From positions 124,001 through 188,000 of the forward strand of contig PALV01000020.1 of NCBI GenBank assembly GCA_002706685.1: a stretch of 64,000 nt of DNA. Direction: 5' to 3'. Position 1 is the first letter of the stretch; every line of letters starts with the position of its first letter. The notes below the pieces were generated by a model. That model was not told where the DNA came from. It worked only from the letters and a program-made list of their open reading frames with translations, and searched no databases. The stretch is from Gammaproteobacteria bacterium. GTDB lineage: Bacteria; Pseudomonadota; Gammaproteobacteria; Pseudomonadales; Pseudohongiellaceae. Shown here one piece after another: positions 1 through 8,993 of this stretch. Both the position numbers and the translations under genes were made by a program.

Positions 1-5
1 GCCAT

Positions 6-977
6 ATGTACCTGATAACTGCCCTGATCATGCTAAGCGTTGTCAGTCTGCTGGTCGCAGTCGGCACCGGCAGTGTGACGCTATCGATGACAGAACTCTG
101 GCAGGCGGTGCGACAGCCTGACGGAAATGCCAGCAGCCTGATCGTCTGGGATATACGTATACCCCGGGCTCTGGCAGCTTTCCTGTGTGGCGGCTTGCTG
201 GCTCTATCAGGCGTCGTGATGCAGGTCCTGTTGCGCAACCCCCTGGCCGACCCCTATATTCTTGGCATATCCGGCGGCGCTGCAGTGGGCGCACTGATAG
301 CGATTACACTTGGGGCGGCCGCCTTGTGGATGACCCAGGCTGCCTTAGCTGGCGCCATGTTTTCGGTACTGCTGGTATTTGGTCTGGCTGCCCGCAGTCG
401 GCACTGGTCATCAACCCGCCTGCTGCTGACCGGAGTTGTGGTCTCAGCTGGATGGGGTGCGTTGATCAATATCCTGTTGACCACGAGCACGGCCAATACC
501 GTGCAGAGCATGCTGTTCTGGCTGATGGGAGATCTCAGCCAGAGCCGCCCGACCCTGTGGCATCTGTTGATACTGATCAGTGGCCTGGCGATACTGCTTA
601 GCCAGGCACGGCACCTGAATGCTCTGTCTCGCGGCGACCTTTCCGCGGCAGCACTTGGCGTCAATGTCGCGCGACTAAAATTGATACTTTATTTTTCGGC
701 AGCGTTAATGACTGCCACCGCGGTGACTGTGGCCGGTTCTGTCGGATTCGTCGGCCTGGTTGTGCCGCACATGCTGCGCCTGCTCGGAGCCCGCGATCAC
801 CGCTGGCTGATCCCTGGCTCACTGTTCCTGGGCGGCAGCTTCCTGGTGCTTGCTGATACGCTGGCTCGAACCATCGTGGCGCCCCAGCAGTTGCCGGTGG
901 GTGTTCTGACAGCCTTGATAGGTGTTCCTCTGTTTCTGGTCATTCTGCACCGGGGCTACCGACAGGAGACATCATGA
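6..977 (+). CDS. FecCD/BtuC-type ABC transporter permease
   Basis: Inner-membrane permease of an importer for cobalamin, heme or iron-siderophore. The 323-residue protein is almost entirely hydrophobic, with about ten predicted membrane segments, the usual size for BtuC/FhuB-type permeases. Family signatures are visible: RNPLADPYILG near residues 78-88 and GFVGLVVPHMLR near 247-258, the latter being the coupling region that contacts the ATPase. The stop overlaps the next ATPase gene by four bases (ATGA), so the two are translationally coupled. The ATG lies five bases from the window edge, so the ribosome site and any upstream binding-protein gene cannot be seen. The substrate cannot be decided from sequence; cobalamin and ferric siderophores are the main options. 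Confidence 0.9.
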   Translation: MYLITALIMLSVVSLLVAVGTGSVTLSMTELWQAVRQPDGNASSLIVWDIRIPRALAAFLCGGLLALSGVVMQVLLRNPLADPYILGISGGAAVGALIAITLGAAALWMTQAALAGAMFSVLLVFGLAARSRHWSSTRLLLTGVVVSAGWGALINILLTTSTANTVQSMLFWLMGDLSQSRPTLWHLLILISGLAILLSQARHLNALSRGDLSAAALGVNVARLKLILYFSAALMTATAVTVAGSVGFVGLVVPHMLRLLGARDHRWLIPGSLFLGGSFLVLADTLARTIVAPQQLPVGVLTALIGVPLFLVILHRGYRQETS

Positions 978-1747
978 ACAGTCCGCTGCTCAATGTATCA
1001 GAACTGTCACTTTGCTCGCCTGGCGGCATCCTCTGCGAACCAGTATCACTGTCATTGAATGCCGGCGAGAGACTGGCAATTCTTGGCAAGAACGGTACCG
1101 GCAAGTCCACGCTTCTACACACACTGTGTGGACTCCAGCCAGTCACTGCAGGGACTGTCAGTTTCGAGGGCCGTGACCTCAGGCAGCTGTCTGGTCAGCA
1201 GACCGCGCGGCTTTGCGGCATGCTGTTTCAGCACGAGGCGGAACCGATGCCAGCCACAGTCTACGAAGTGGTTATGCTGGGGCGTCTGCCACATGCCCGG
1301 CAATGGCACTGGGAGTCACGGCAGGATCACGACATCGTGCAACAGTCACTCAAATTGCTGAATCTTAGCTCGCTGGCGACACGCGACATTCACACGCTCT
1401 CCGGTGGCGAACGCCAGCGTGTTGCTATCGCTGCAGTGCTGGCACAGCAACCGAGGATATTCATGCTGGACGAGCCCAGCAATCACCTCGATATCGCATT
1501 CCAGATTCAGGCATTGAATCTGCTTTGCGAGCGTGTATCACAGGATAACACCGCGCTGATCATGGCTACCCACGATATCAACCTGGCGGCCCGATTTTGT
1601 ACTCATGTACTGTTACTCAACGGCAAAGGGGGATATCGATTTGGCGAGACTGAATCTGTCCTCGACAGCGCCACCCTGTCTGACGCATTTGAGTGTCGTG
1701 TCGACATGATTGTCACTCCGGAGCGGCGTCTGTTTTTCCCTGCATGA
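974..1747 (+). CDS. ABC transporter ATP-binding protein (BtuD/FhuC type)
   Basis: Cytoplasmic ATPase that powers the permease encoded just upstream. The 257-residue protein has Walker A GKNGTGKST (about residues 39-47), the signature LSGGERQR, Walker B IFMLDEP followed by SNHLD, and the switch histidine in MATHDIN. This is the normal domain order and length for BtuD/FhuC/HmuV ATPases. It starts inside the permease stop codon (ATGA overlap), giving a two-gene unit. No binding protein or TonB receptor follows; the next gene has its own intergenic region and encodes an unrelated enzyme. The transporter is certain as a class, its ligand is not. Confidence 0.92.
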   Translation: MNSPLLNVSELSLCSPGGILCEPVSLSLNAGERLAILGKNGTGKSTLLHTLCGLQPVTAGTVSFEGRDLRQLSGQQTARLCGMLFQHEAEPMPATVYEVVMLGRLPHARQWHWESRQDHDIVQQSLKLLNLSSLATRDIHTLSGGERQRVAIAAVLAQQPRIFMLDEPSNHLDIAFQIQALNLLCERVSQDNTALIMATHDINLAARFCTHVLLLNGKGGYRFGETESVLDSATLSDAFECRVDMIVTPERRLFFPA

Positions 1748-1864
1748 TACGCTGTCCCGGCTCCAGTCAGCCAATTGCAGCGAATGATTGATTAAACGCT
1801 CAGTGTGGTTTACTCTCCTGCCGATTCAACAGAAATTGTTGTTATTTCAAAATATTACAAACCT

Positions 1865-1876
1865 TTACAGCTGTAA
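1865..1876. promoter_or_regulatory. 12-bp palindrome before the aldolase gene
   Basis: TTACAGCTGTAA is a perfect 12-bp palindrome about 20 bases upstream of the aldolase ATG, in an AT-rich leader. It could be an operator half-site pair or a small 5'UTR hairpin. I found no well-spaced -35/-10 pair that would fix its position relative to a promoter. Confidence 0.3.
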
Positions 1877-1894
1877 CATTCAAGGAACCCAACA

Positions 1895-2839
1895 ATGAGA
1901 AAGACATGTCTCTCCGCGCTTTTTTCCGTGCTGACAGTCGCTGGACTGGCTGCAACGCCAGTTCTCGCCCAGGATGATGTGCGACTCAATCGCAGCATTC
2001 AGACACTGGAAAATGGAGATCCGGTTTTCGGACTGTTTACCGGTAATTTTTCACTGGCCAATGCGCGAGCACTGGCGCGCTCAAACCTCGACTATATCCT
2101 GATCGACATGGAGCACACTGCGCATGACATGGAGACTCTGCAGGAGTTTCTGCTTGGCATGACCGATAAGCTTGCGATCGTCCGTCAGGGCAATGCACAA
2201 ATGCGTACAACACCTATTGTTCGACTGCCTGCCAATGGTCGCAATGATCCAGAGTGGCTGGTAAAACAGATCCTGGATATCGGAGCGTTCGGCATCATGT
2301 TCCCCTACGTCGAGACCGGAGAAGAAGCGCTGCGTGCGGTAAAGGCTATGCGCTATCCGCAGCCACGCGGCTCTGAGATTGCGGAACCTGCGGGTGTTCG
2401 TGGTTCCTCTCCGGGCGTTGCCTCATGGTACTGGGGTGCAGCCGACTACGTACAGCGTGCTGATACCTGGCCACTGAACCCACAGGGCGAATTGTTGGCG
2501 GTCATGCAGATCGAATCAGTGGCAGGCGTAGAAAACGCTGAAGACATCATCACCACACCTGGCGTTGGCGCGATCTTTGTCGGACCGGCTGACCTGTCCA
2601 TGTCCATGGGTCTGCCCAGCAGCCACCCGGAAGTCCAGGCAGCGATTGACTCTGTCGTAGAGCTTTGCATACAGCATAACGTGCCATGTGGCATCACAAC
2701 CAATGCCAGCGACATCCAGGCACGTCTGGATCAGGGCTTCCTGTTCCCCACTGTAGGTTACTGGGGCGATGCTGGTATTTCTGGCAGCACTGAGGCCAAC
2801 TTGCGAATCGCACGCGAGCACGCGGGTCGCGACGACTGA
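1895..2839 (+). CDS. Exported HpcH/HpaI-family aldolase
   Basis: A class II, metal-dependent aldolase/citrate-lyase beta-like TIM barrel (314 residues). Residues expected for HpaI-type catalysis are visible: IDMEH (base histidine), IVRLP (arginine), QIESVAGVENAEDI (metal-ligand glutamate) and FVGPADLSMSMG (metal-ligand aspartate). Unusually, the protein begins with a typical signal peptide, a basic start then a hydrophobic run ending near ATPVLAQ, so the enzyme is predicted to be periplasmic; family members are normally cytoplasmic. The start is supported by AGGAA seven bases before the ATG. It stands alone with its own terminator. The natural substrate is unknown; 2-keto-3-deoxy acids are a guess from the family. 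Confidence 0.85.
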   Translation: MRKTCLSALFSVLTVAGLAATPVLAQDDVRLNRSIQTLENGDPVFGLFTGNFSLANARALARSNLDYILIDMEHTAHDMETLQEFLLGMTDKLAIVRQGNAQMRTTPIVRLPANGRNDPEWLVKQILDIGAFGIMFPYVETGEEALRAVKAMRYPQPRGSEIAEPAGVRGSSPGVASWYWGAADYVQRADTWPLNPQGELLAVMQIESVAGVENAEDIITTPGVGAIFVGPADLSMSMGLPSSHPEVQAAIDSVVELCIQHNVPCGITTNASDIQARLDQGFLFPTVGYWGDAGISGSTEANLRIAREHAGRDD

Positions 2840-2855
2840 TCGTTACCATGCCTAT

Positions 2856-2882
2856 GGGAACGGAGCCGCTGGCACCGTTCCC
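2856..2882 (+). other. Small hairpin after the aldolase gene
   Basis: Inverted repeat GGGAACGG (2856-2863) and CCGTTCCC (2875-2882) sits directly after the aldolase stop and directly before the strong terminator hairpin. It may protect the transcript 3' end or act as an accessory terminator stem. It has no T-run of its own. Confidence 0.4.
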
Positions 2883-2924
2883 AAGCAACAAAAAAGGGGC
2901 CTGATGGCCCCTTTTTTGTTGCTT
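2883..2924. terminator. Bidirectional intrinsic terminator
   Basis: A perfect 19-bp inverted repeat (2883-2901 and 2906-2924) with a TGAT loop. The stem holds six A on the left and six T on the right around a GGGGCC/GGCCCC core, so it reads as an intrinsic terminator on both strands. It lies between the convergent aldolase and aceF genes and should stop both transcripts. Confidence 0.92.
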
Positions 2925-2937
2925 GGCTGTTTTCGAC

Positions 2938-4644
2938 TTACATCATCAACAGGCGGATATCTGACAACAGTTCTGCCAGACGCGTCGCGAACAGGCCCGC
3001 GTCCAGACCGTTTACCGCCCTGTGGTCATAACACAGAGAGAACGGCAGCATCTGTCGCGGTACAAATTCATTGTTGATATACACGGGTTTGACCTGGGTT
3101 TTTGATACACCCAGGATTGCTACTTCCGGTGCATTCACAATCGGTGTGAATCCCGTACCACCCAATGCGCCAAGGCTTGAAATGGTGAAGCAGGCGCCCT
3201 GCATGTCTTCTTTGGTCAGACGGCGCTGTTTAGCCTTGTCAGTCAGTTCCGCCAATTCAGCCGACAATTGCCAGATCGACTTCTTGTCTACATCGCGCAG
3301 CACTGGCACTACCAGGCCGGCTTCGGTGGCAACAGCCACACCGATGTGGATGTACTTCTTCTGAATCAGCTTTTCACCAGAGGAATGCAGAGACACATTG
3401 AACTGCTTGTATTCGTCCAATACTTTGGCACAGGCCTTCAGCAGGAAGGGCAGCGGCGTCAGTTTGACTCCACGCTTGTCAGATTCCTTGCGCTGGGCAT
3501 TGCGGAACTCCTCCAGCTCAGTGACGTCGGCTTCATTAAATTGTGCAACGGCAGGCACATTCAGCCAGTTGCGGTGCATATTGACCGCCGTGACCTTGTG
3601 CAGCTTGCTCATTGGTACTTCTTCAACTTCGCCAAACTGACTGAAATCGATATCCGGTACCGCAGGAATGCCAGCACCACCGCCAGACATGCTGGCCGAG
3701 GCAGGAGCACTCAGGCGTGCCTTGACGAATGAGTGGATATCTTCTTTCTGGATACGACCTTTAGCGCCGGTACCCTGCACCTGGGTAAGATCCACTCCCA
3801 GTTCTCGGGCCAGCTTTCTTACCGCCGGGCCAGCGTAAACCTTACCGTCGTTGCGGCTGGCCACTTCTTCAGCGAACTCCGCCTGTTTGCGAGCCAGGCT
3901 CTTGTCACCAGAACCACTTGGGCTGGACGGCTGGCTCACCGGCTCTGAGGACGATTTGCTCTCTGACTTCTTGTCCTGCTTGTCGGCACTCGCCTTTTCG
4001 GCTTTCTTTGCCGGCGCACCGCCTGCAATTTCCAGCTCCAGAATTGCGGAGCCTTCGGACACTTTGTCACCGACCTTCAGCTTCAGCGATTTAACAACGC
4101 CACCCTGTGGTGCCGGAACATCCATGGCAGCCTTGTCGGACTCAAGCGTGATCAGAGCGTCTTCTTTCTGAATCTCATCGCCTTCCTTGACGTGGATCTC
4201 GATGACTTCAACATCGCTGTCACCACCAATGTCAGGCACCTTGATTGTCTCGACGCGCTTGTCACTGCCTCCAGATTCATCAGCCGGCTCATTATCGTCG
4301 GCGGTTTCTGAACTGTCAGCGGCTTCGGATTTCCCGGACTCATCTTTTGACTTGGCAGCTTCAGCCTTGTCAGCCTCAGCACCTTTGTCATCAGAATCGG
4401 CGGAACCCTCGACGTCCATGGTGACGATTTCATCGCCCTCATTGACCTGGTCGCCAACTTTCACTGTGATACTCTTGATGACACCCGATTTCGGCGACGG
4501 TATCTCCATCGCTGCCTTGTCACTCTCAAGCACCAGCAGCGAATCGTTCTCCGCGACTGTGTCCCCTGCCTTGACGAGTATCTCGATAACTTCTACGTCT
4601 TTGGTGTCCCCCAGGTCGGGGACTTTTATACTTTCTACAGCCAC
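2938..4644 (-). CDS. aceF: Pyruvate dehydrogenase E2, dihydrolipoyllysine acetyltransferase
   Basis: Core acetyltransferase of the pyruvate dehydrogenase complex; moves acetyl groups from E1 to coenzyme A through swinging lipoyl arms. The 568 residues show two lipoyl domains, each with an ESDKAAM lipoylation site (Lys43 and about Lys171), Ala/Glu/Ser-rich linkers, an E1/E3-binding domain starting near [13 protein letters not shown], then the catalytic domain. The active-site motif reads YDHRAVNG, with Asn where many E2 proteins have Asp; the same HxxxNG form occurs in Azotobacter/Pseudomonas E2. E. coli has three lipoyl domains, so this is a two-domain version. It follows aceE by about 50 bases on the same strand. 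No E3 (lpd) gene is next to it; the downstream end is the two-way terminator. Confidence 0.96.
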   Translation of the reverse strand: MAVESIKVPDLGDTKDVEVIEILVKAGDTVAENDSLLVLESDKAAMEIPSPKSGVIKSITVKVGDQVNEGDEIVTMDVEGSADSDDKGAEADKAEAAKSKDESGKSEAADSSETADDNEPADESGGSDKRVETIKVPDIGGDSDVEVIEIHVKEGDEIQKEDALITLESDKAAMDVPAPQGGVVKSLKLKVGDKVSEGSAILELEIAGGAPAKKAEKASADKQDKKSESKSSSEPVSQPSSPSGSGDKSLARKQAEFAEEVASRNDGKVYAGPAVRKLARELGVDLTQVQGTGAKGRIQKEDIHSFVKARLSAPASASMSGGGAGIPAVPDIDFSQFGEVEEVPMSKLHKVTAVNMHRNWLNVPAVAQFNEADVTELEEFRNAQRKESDKRGVKLTPLPFLLKACAKVLDEYKQFNVSLHSSGEKLIQKKYIHIGVAVATEAGLVVPVLRDVDKKSIWQLSAELAELTDKAKQRRLTKEDMQGACFTISSLGALGGTGFTPIVNAPEVAILGVSKTQVKPVYINNEFVPRQMLPFSLCYDHRAVNGLDAGLFATRLAELLSDIRLLMM

Positions 4645-4697
4645 TTGGCATGCTCCTGAACGTTAGGTTCAATTCAGATTCTTATTGTTTCTGACCA

Positions 4698-7388
4698 TTA
4701 CACCGTCATCGGGTTGGGCTTGTCGGTATCGATGCCCATTTCCTTGATGGCTTTGCTGATCACGTCGGCGCTGACAAGATTCTCTTTGCCCAGCTCTGTC
4801 AGTGCTGCCAGCACGATGTAGTTACGATCCACCTCGAAGAACCTTCGCAGATTCTGACGCGTATCACTGCGGCCAAATCCGTCAGTACCCAGCACCCGGT
4901 AAGATGCCGGCACGTATTCGCGAATCTGGTCAGCGTAAATGCGCATGTAGTCGGTGGCAGCAATCACTGGACCCTGTCCGTCCTGCAGACATTTGGTGAC
5001 ATAAGGCACTTTAGCCTTTTTGCCAGGGTGCAGCATGTTCCAGCGTGTGACGTCGATACCATCGCGCCGCAGCTCATTGAAACTGGTGACGCTCCATACC
5101 TCGACCGGCACTTTGTAGGTGCTGCGCAGCACTGCTGCTGCTTCACGTACTTCGCGCAGAATTGTGCCACTGCCGATCAGGCGCAATGGCTTGTCGGTCA
5201 GGGCCTTGCCACTGACTTTGTATTCTTTCGCCTTGCTGTCCTCCAGCACGTACATACCCTTAATGATGCCTTCTTCGGCACCTTTGGGCATCTCCGGATG
5301 AACATAGTTCTCGTTCATGCTGGTGATGTAGTAATACACGGACTCTTTTTCGTGGTACATCCGGCGCAGACCGTCCTGAATGATCACGGCCATTTCATAG
5401 GCGTAAGTCGGATCGTAGGTCACGCAGTTCGGAATCGTGGAAGCCAGCAGATGGCTATGTCCGTCCTGGTGCTGAAGACCTTCACCGTTCAATGTTGTCC
5501 GGCCAGCGGTGGCACCGATCAGGAAACCACGCGCCTGCGAATCGCCCGCTGCCCAGGCCAGGTCGCCAATCCGCTGGAAACCGAACATGGAGTAGTAGAT
5601 GTAAAACGGAATCAATGGGTAATCATTGACGCTGTAAGATGTGGCGGCCGCCAGCCAGGTGGAGAATGCACCGGCTTCGCTAATGCCCTCTTCAAGCATC
5701 TGACCGCTCTTGTCTTCGCGGTAGTACATGACCTGATTGGAGTCGGCGGGATCGTAAAGCTGCCCCACGGCGGAGTAGATACCCAGCTGACGAAACATGC
5801 CTTCCATACCGAATGTACGAGCTTCGTCAGGCACGATCGGTACAATTCGCTTGCCGATTTCCTTGTCTTTGCACAGTGTGTTCAACATGCGCACGAAGGC
5901 CATGGTGGTGGAGATTTCACGTTCACCAGTGCCTTTCAGCTGAGCGTCGAATGCGCTGATATCCGGCACCGGCAGCGCGTAGCTCTGCGCCCGGCGCTGC
6001 GGCACTGCTCCGCCGAGTGCGTCCCGCATTTTGCGCATGTAGCGCAGCTCCAGCGAGTCTTCCTCAGGTCGGTAGTAAGGCAGATCCTTCAGCTTGTCAT
6101 CAGGAATCGGAATATTGAAACGGTCGCGGAAGCGCTTGAGCGATTCAATGTCCAGCTTCTTGGTCTGGTGGGCGGCATTCTGCGCTTCTGCAGCCGAACC
6201 AAAGGCGTAACCCTTGACGGTCTTGGCCAGAATCACGGTGGGCTTGCCCTTGGTTTCTACGGCCTGCTTGTACGCCGCATACACTTTGAACGGGTCATGG
6301 CCGCCACGGTTCAGCGCCATGATGTCGTCATCGGACAGGTGCTCAACCATTTTCAGCAGTTCGGGGCTCTTGCCGAAGAAGTGCTCACGCGTGTAGGCAC
6401 CACCACGCCCCCAGTAGTTCTGATACTCACCGTCGCAGACTTCGTCCATGCGCGCCTGCAGAATACCGTCTTTATCGGCAGCCAGCAGTGCGTCCCAGTG
6501 ACGACCCCAGACGACCTTGATGACATTCCAGCCGGCACCGCGGAATACACCTTCCAGTTCCTGAATGATCTTGCCATTACCGCGCACCGGGCCATCCAGT
6601 CGCTGCAGGTTACAGTTAATGACAAAAATCAGATTATCCAGGCCTTCTCGACCGGCTTTGCTGATCGCGCCGAGTGATTCCGGCTCATCCATCTCACCGT
6701 CGCCAAGGTATGCCCAGACTTTGCGGTCTTCGTGTTCCAGCAGACCACGCGCCGACAGGTACTTCATGACGTGAGCCTGATAAATTGCCTGCAGCGGCCC
6801 CAGACCCATGGAAACGGTCGGGAACTGCCAGTAATCAGGCATCAGCCAGGGGTGCGGGTAGGAAGACAGACCATTGCCGTCCACTTCCTGACGGAACTTG
6901 TCCAGCTGCTCTTCGGTGATACGGCCTTCCAGGTAGGATCGCGCGTAGATACCCGGCGCGGAGTGTCCCTGGAAGTAAATCAGATCGCCGCCCTGATTCT
7001 CGGTTGGACCGCGGAAGAAATAGTTGAAACCTACATCGTACAGTGTCGCCGATGAGGAGAAAGTGGAAATGTGGCCACCCAGATCGGAATTGTCCTGGTT
7101 GGCGCGCATTACCGTCACCAGCGCGTTCCAGCGGATGATGCCGCGGATCTGACGCTCCATGAACATGTCGCCAGGCATACGGTCTTCGTCTTTGGACGAG
7201 ATAGTATTGCGATACGGCGTGGTAACCGAAGCATAGGGCAGAGTCTGGGTGACTCGAGATACTTTATCGGTCAGACGATTGAGAAGAAAGTGTGCCCGAT
7301 TGGAGCCTTCGTGCTCAATCACTGCGCCAAGGGCGTCAAGCCATTCTTCGGTTTCGGTAGGGTTCAGATCATCATTAAGGTCGGTCAT
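4698..7388 (-). CDS. aceE: Pyruvate dehydrogenase E1 component (homodimeric)
   Basis: Thiamine-diphosphate-dependent decarboxylase that starts the pyruvate dehydrogenase reaction and acetylates the E2 lipoyl groups. The protein is the single-chain AceE type: N-terminal ETEEWLDALGAVIEHEG, the GDGEMDEPES thiamine-diphosphate/Mg motif, and conserved HQDGHSH further on. I chose the ATG at 7388 (about 896 residues), whose product begins MTDLNDDLNPTETEEW as in Pseudomonas AceE. An ATG nine bases upstream and a TTG at 7472 are also open, but neither has a clear ribosome site and the extra residues are not AceE-like. It is transcribed with aceF; a candidate promoter lies at 7489-7517. No pdhR-type regulator is adjacent. 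Confidence 0.96.
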   Translation of the reverse strand: MTDLNDDLNPTETEEWLDALGAVIEHEGSNRAHFLLNRLTDKVSRVTQTLPYASVTTPYRNTISSKDEDRMPGDMFMERQIRGIIRWNALVTVMRANQDNSDLGGHISTFSSSATLYDVGFNYFFRGPTENQGGDLIYFQGHSAPGIYARSYLEGRITEEQLDKFRQEVDGNGLSSYPHPWLMPDYWQFPTVSMGLGPLQAIYQAHVMKYLSARGLLEHEDRKVWAYLGDGEMDEPESLGAISKAGREGLDNLIFVINCNLQRLDGPVRGNGKIIQELEGVFRGAGWNVIKVVWGRHWDALLAADKDGILQARMDEVCDGEYQNYWGRGGAYTREHFFGKSPELLKMVEHLSDDDIMALNRGGHDPFKVYAAYKQAVETKGKPTVILAKTVKGYAFGSAAEAQNAAHQTKKLDIESLKRFRDRFNIPIPDDKLKDLPYYRPEEDSLELRYMRKMRDALGGAVPQRRAQSYALPVPDISAFDAQLKGTGEREISTTMAFVRMLNTLCKDKEIGKRIVPIVPDEARTFGMEGMFRQLGIYSAVGQLYDPADSNQVMYYREDKSGQMLEEGISEAGAFSTWLAAATSYSVNDYPLIPFYIYYSMFGFQRIGDLAWAAGDSQARGFLIGATAGRTTLNGEGLQHQDGHSHLLASTIPNCVTYDPTYAYEMAVIIQDGLRRMYHEKESVYYYITSMNENYVHPEMPKGAEEGIIKGMYVLEDSKAKEYKVSGKALTDKPLRLIGSGTILREVREAAAVLRSTYKVPVEVWSVTSFNELRRDGIDVTRWNMLHPGKKAKVPYVTKCLQDGQGPVIAATDYMRIYADQIREYVPASYRVLGTDGFGRSDTRQNLRRFFEVDRNYIVLAALTELGKENLVSADVISKAIKEMGIDTDKPNPMTV

Positions 7389-7488
7389 ATGCGTCATATT
7401 CTGTCGGTTGGTTTTGATTATGTGACGGTTGCCGGTCACTTCTGAATAAATGCCGGCAATTTTGTAAATCAATTACATCTGGCGGCAA

Positions 7489-7517
7489 ATGCTACCCGTT
7501 GGCGACGCAGATTTCAA
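7489..7517 (-). promoter_or_regulatory. Candidate aceE promoter
   Basis: On the minus strand TTGAAA (7512-7517) is followed after 17 bases by TAGCAT (7489-7494), a reasonable sigma-70 pair about 100 bases upstream of the aceE start. No PdhR-like operator palindrome was recognised nearby. Confidence 0.45.
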
Positions 7518-7530
7518 GTCGGACACGGCA

Positions 7531-7553
7531 TTTTTGTAGTTAGACTACAAAAA
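7531..7553. other. AT-rich inverted repeat over the ampE stop
   Basis: TTTTTGTAGT (7531-7540) and ACTACAAAAA (7544-7553) form a perfect 10-bp stem with a 3-base loop that includes part of the ampE stop codon. No T-run follows on either strand, so it is not a typical terminator; it may stabilise the end of the ampDE transcript. Confidence 0.45.
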
Positions 7554-8421
7554 CCAGCATGGACAACACAATGACCCATACGACCTGAGTGCGCAGCAAC
7601 AGATCCTGCAGTGCCTTCAGCTGGTGCGCAGCCCGCAGCCTCGATTCCTGAGCAGTTGCCTCCACGTCATCCAGACCCGCGGCACCGTCGGTCGCCGCCG
7701 CCAGCAACGAAAAATTGGCAAGCAGATCCGGTGCCTGCCAGAAATGATTGCGCAATGCCCTGAAGGCACCAACAAAATCACCAGCGAGGGCGAAGCTGAA
7801 TGCCAGAACACGAACCGGCACCCACTCAACGGCCGCCAGCGTGCGCTCGAACAGGGCAAATTCGTCCACGTCATCCAGCAGGCGACCGTCCCGGAACATG
7901 GCCACCAGCAGACAATAGGCGAGCGCGCCGGCTGGCCCGAGCAGGAAGTAGAAAAACAGCACGGCAAACAGCTTTCGTAATGCCGTGCGCTGCAGGTATG
8001 TCATGAACTGGCTATGGATTCTCGCGTAGTCATCAGCCGCGGGCTCACCAGCCTCCTGCACCAGCGGCTCGACCATCTGGCAGGCGGCTTCGTAGTCACC
8101 CGCCTCCCAAAGCTCCAGGTACTGCTCCACCAGGAGGTCCTGGTTATGTCGCGAGAAACAGTAAAGCACTACCAGCACATGGATACCCAGCGTCAGCAGG
8201 CCAAAGAAAACACTCTGGGCGAGCCAGATCAGCAGCAACAATGGCAACAGCGGCAGGATAACCGCCATCGCCGGAATCAGTGCCCGCCACTCCGGCAGGC
8301 GATGGCGATGATTCAGCAGCCAGCGCTGCCAGGCGACAAACCAGGAATCCACGGCCAGATGGCGATCGCGACGCCAATAGTGATTCAATAACAGGACGAT
8401 CAGAATTGTCAGGAATTTCAT
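7540..8421 (-). CDS. ampE: AmpE-like inner-membrane protein
   Basis: Membrane partner of AmpD; in enterobacteria and Pseudomonas AmpE is a regulatory signalling protein linked to beta-lactamase induction, biochemical role uncertain. The 293-residue protein has predicted membrane segments near the N terminus, about residues 48-90, 140-165 and the extreme C terminus, with a soluble loop between, the usual AmpE layout and length. The early VDSWFVAWQRWL and later SRHNQDLLVEQYLELWEAGDYEAA regions look typical of the family. The start overlaps the ampD stop by four bases, so translation is coupled. An AT-rich inverted repeat spans its stop codon. Confidence 0.88.
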   Translation of the reverse strand: MKFLTILIVLLLNHYWRRDRHLAVDSWFVAWQRWLLNHRHRLPEWRALIPAMAVILPLLPLLLLIWLAQSVFFGLLTLGIHVLVVLYCFSRHNQDLLVEQYLELWEAGDYEAACQMVEPLVQEAGEPAADDYARIHSQFMTYLQRTALRKLFAVLFFYFLLGPAGALAYCLLVAMFRDGRLLDDVDEFALFERTLAAVEWVPVRVLAFSFALAGDFVGAFRALRNHFWQAPDLLANFSLLAAATDGAAGLDDVEATAQESRLRAAHQLKALQDLLLRTQVVWVIVLSMLVFVV

Positions 8422-8957
8422 AGGCAGTTGGCCAGATAACGTGTCCAGTCAAAGTGGGGGCCTGGGTCTGTCTTGCGGCCTGGAGCGATATCACTGTGCC
8501 CTACTATACGCCCTGAGCCGATTGCCGGGTAGTGAGAGATCAGATAGCGCGTCACCGTGGCCAGGCGATCGTACTGCTCATCTGTGAAGGGCTTATCATC
8601 ACATCCCTCTAGCTCGATGCCAATTGAAAACTCGTTACAGTTTTCTCGCGCCTCGAAACAGGACTGTCCCGCATGCCAGGCTTTCCTGTTGAACGGCACA
8701 TACTGAATGATAGCCCCATCCCGCCGGATAAGCAGGTGCGCAGACACACGCAGGGCTGCAATGTCTGCAAAGTACGGGTGCGCATCGGGTGGCAACTCAT
8801 TGGTGAACAGCTTGTCGATCCACGGACCGCCGAACTCACCGGGTGGCAAACTGATATTGTGTATCACCAGCAGGCTTATTTCTTCGCCTGCCGGGCGATC
8901 ACTGCAATTGGGCGATTGCACCTGCGTGACATCCGCCAGCCAATGGTCTGCTATCAA
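8418..8957 (-). CDS. ampD: 1,6-anhydro-N-acetylmuramyl-L-alanine amidase
   Basis: Cytoplasmic zinc amidase that removes the peptide from anhydro-muropeptides during peptidoglycan recycling; its loss commonly raises AmpC beta-lactamase. The 179-residue protein keeps the expected zinc ligands: His in LLVIHNIS, His in IVGHSDIAPGRK and Asp in KTDPGPHFDW, and the SIGIELEG segment of the amidase_2 fold. The start is TTG at 8957: CAGGAG lies six bases before it, while the nearby ATG is in another frame. It is divergent from nadC, the classic ampD/nadC arrangement, and overlaps ampE by four bases downstream. Confidence 0.95.
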   Translation of the reverse strand: MIADHWLADVTQVQSPNCSDRPAGEEISLLVIHNISLPPGEFGGPWIDKLFTNELPPDAHPYFADIAALRVSAHLLIRRDGAIIQYVPFNRKAWHAGQSCFEARENCNEFSIGIELEGCDDKPFTDEQYDRLATVTRYLISHYPAIGSGRIVGHSDIAPGRKTDPGPHFDWTRYLANCL

Positions 8958-8993
8958 GCATGACTCCTGTCAGATATGCTAAAGTCGCGCACC

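Noticed and set aside
5028..6677. A 549-codon open frame on the plus strand
   Set aside because: It lies opposite aceE, which is certain from its motifs; the translation is low-complexity shadow sequence rich in His, Gln and Val with no family signature.
7389..7472. Upstream TTG start that would lengthen AceE by 28 residues
   Set aside because: The extra residues are not AceE-like and no ribosome site precedes the TTG; the ATG at 7388 or 7397 fits better.
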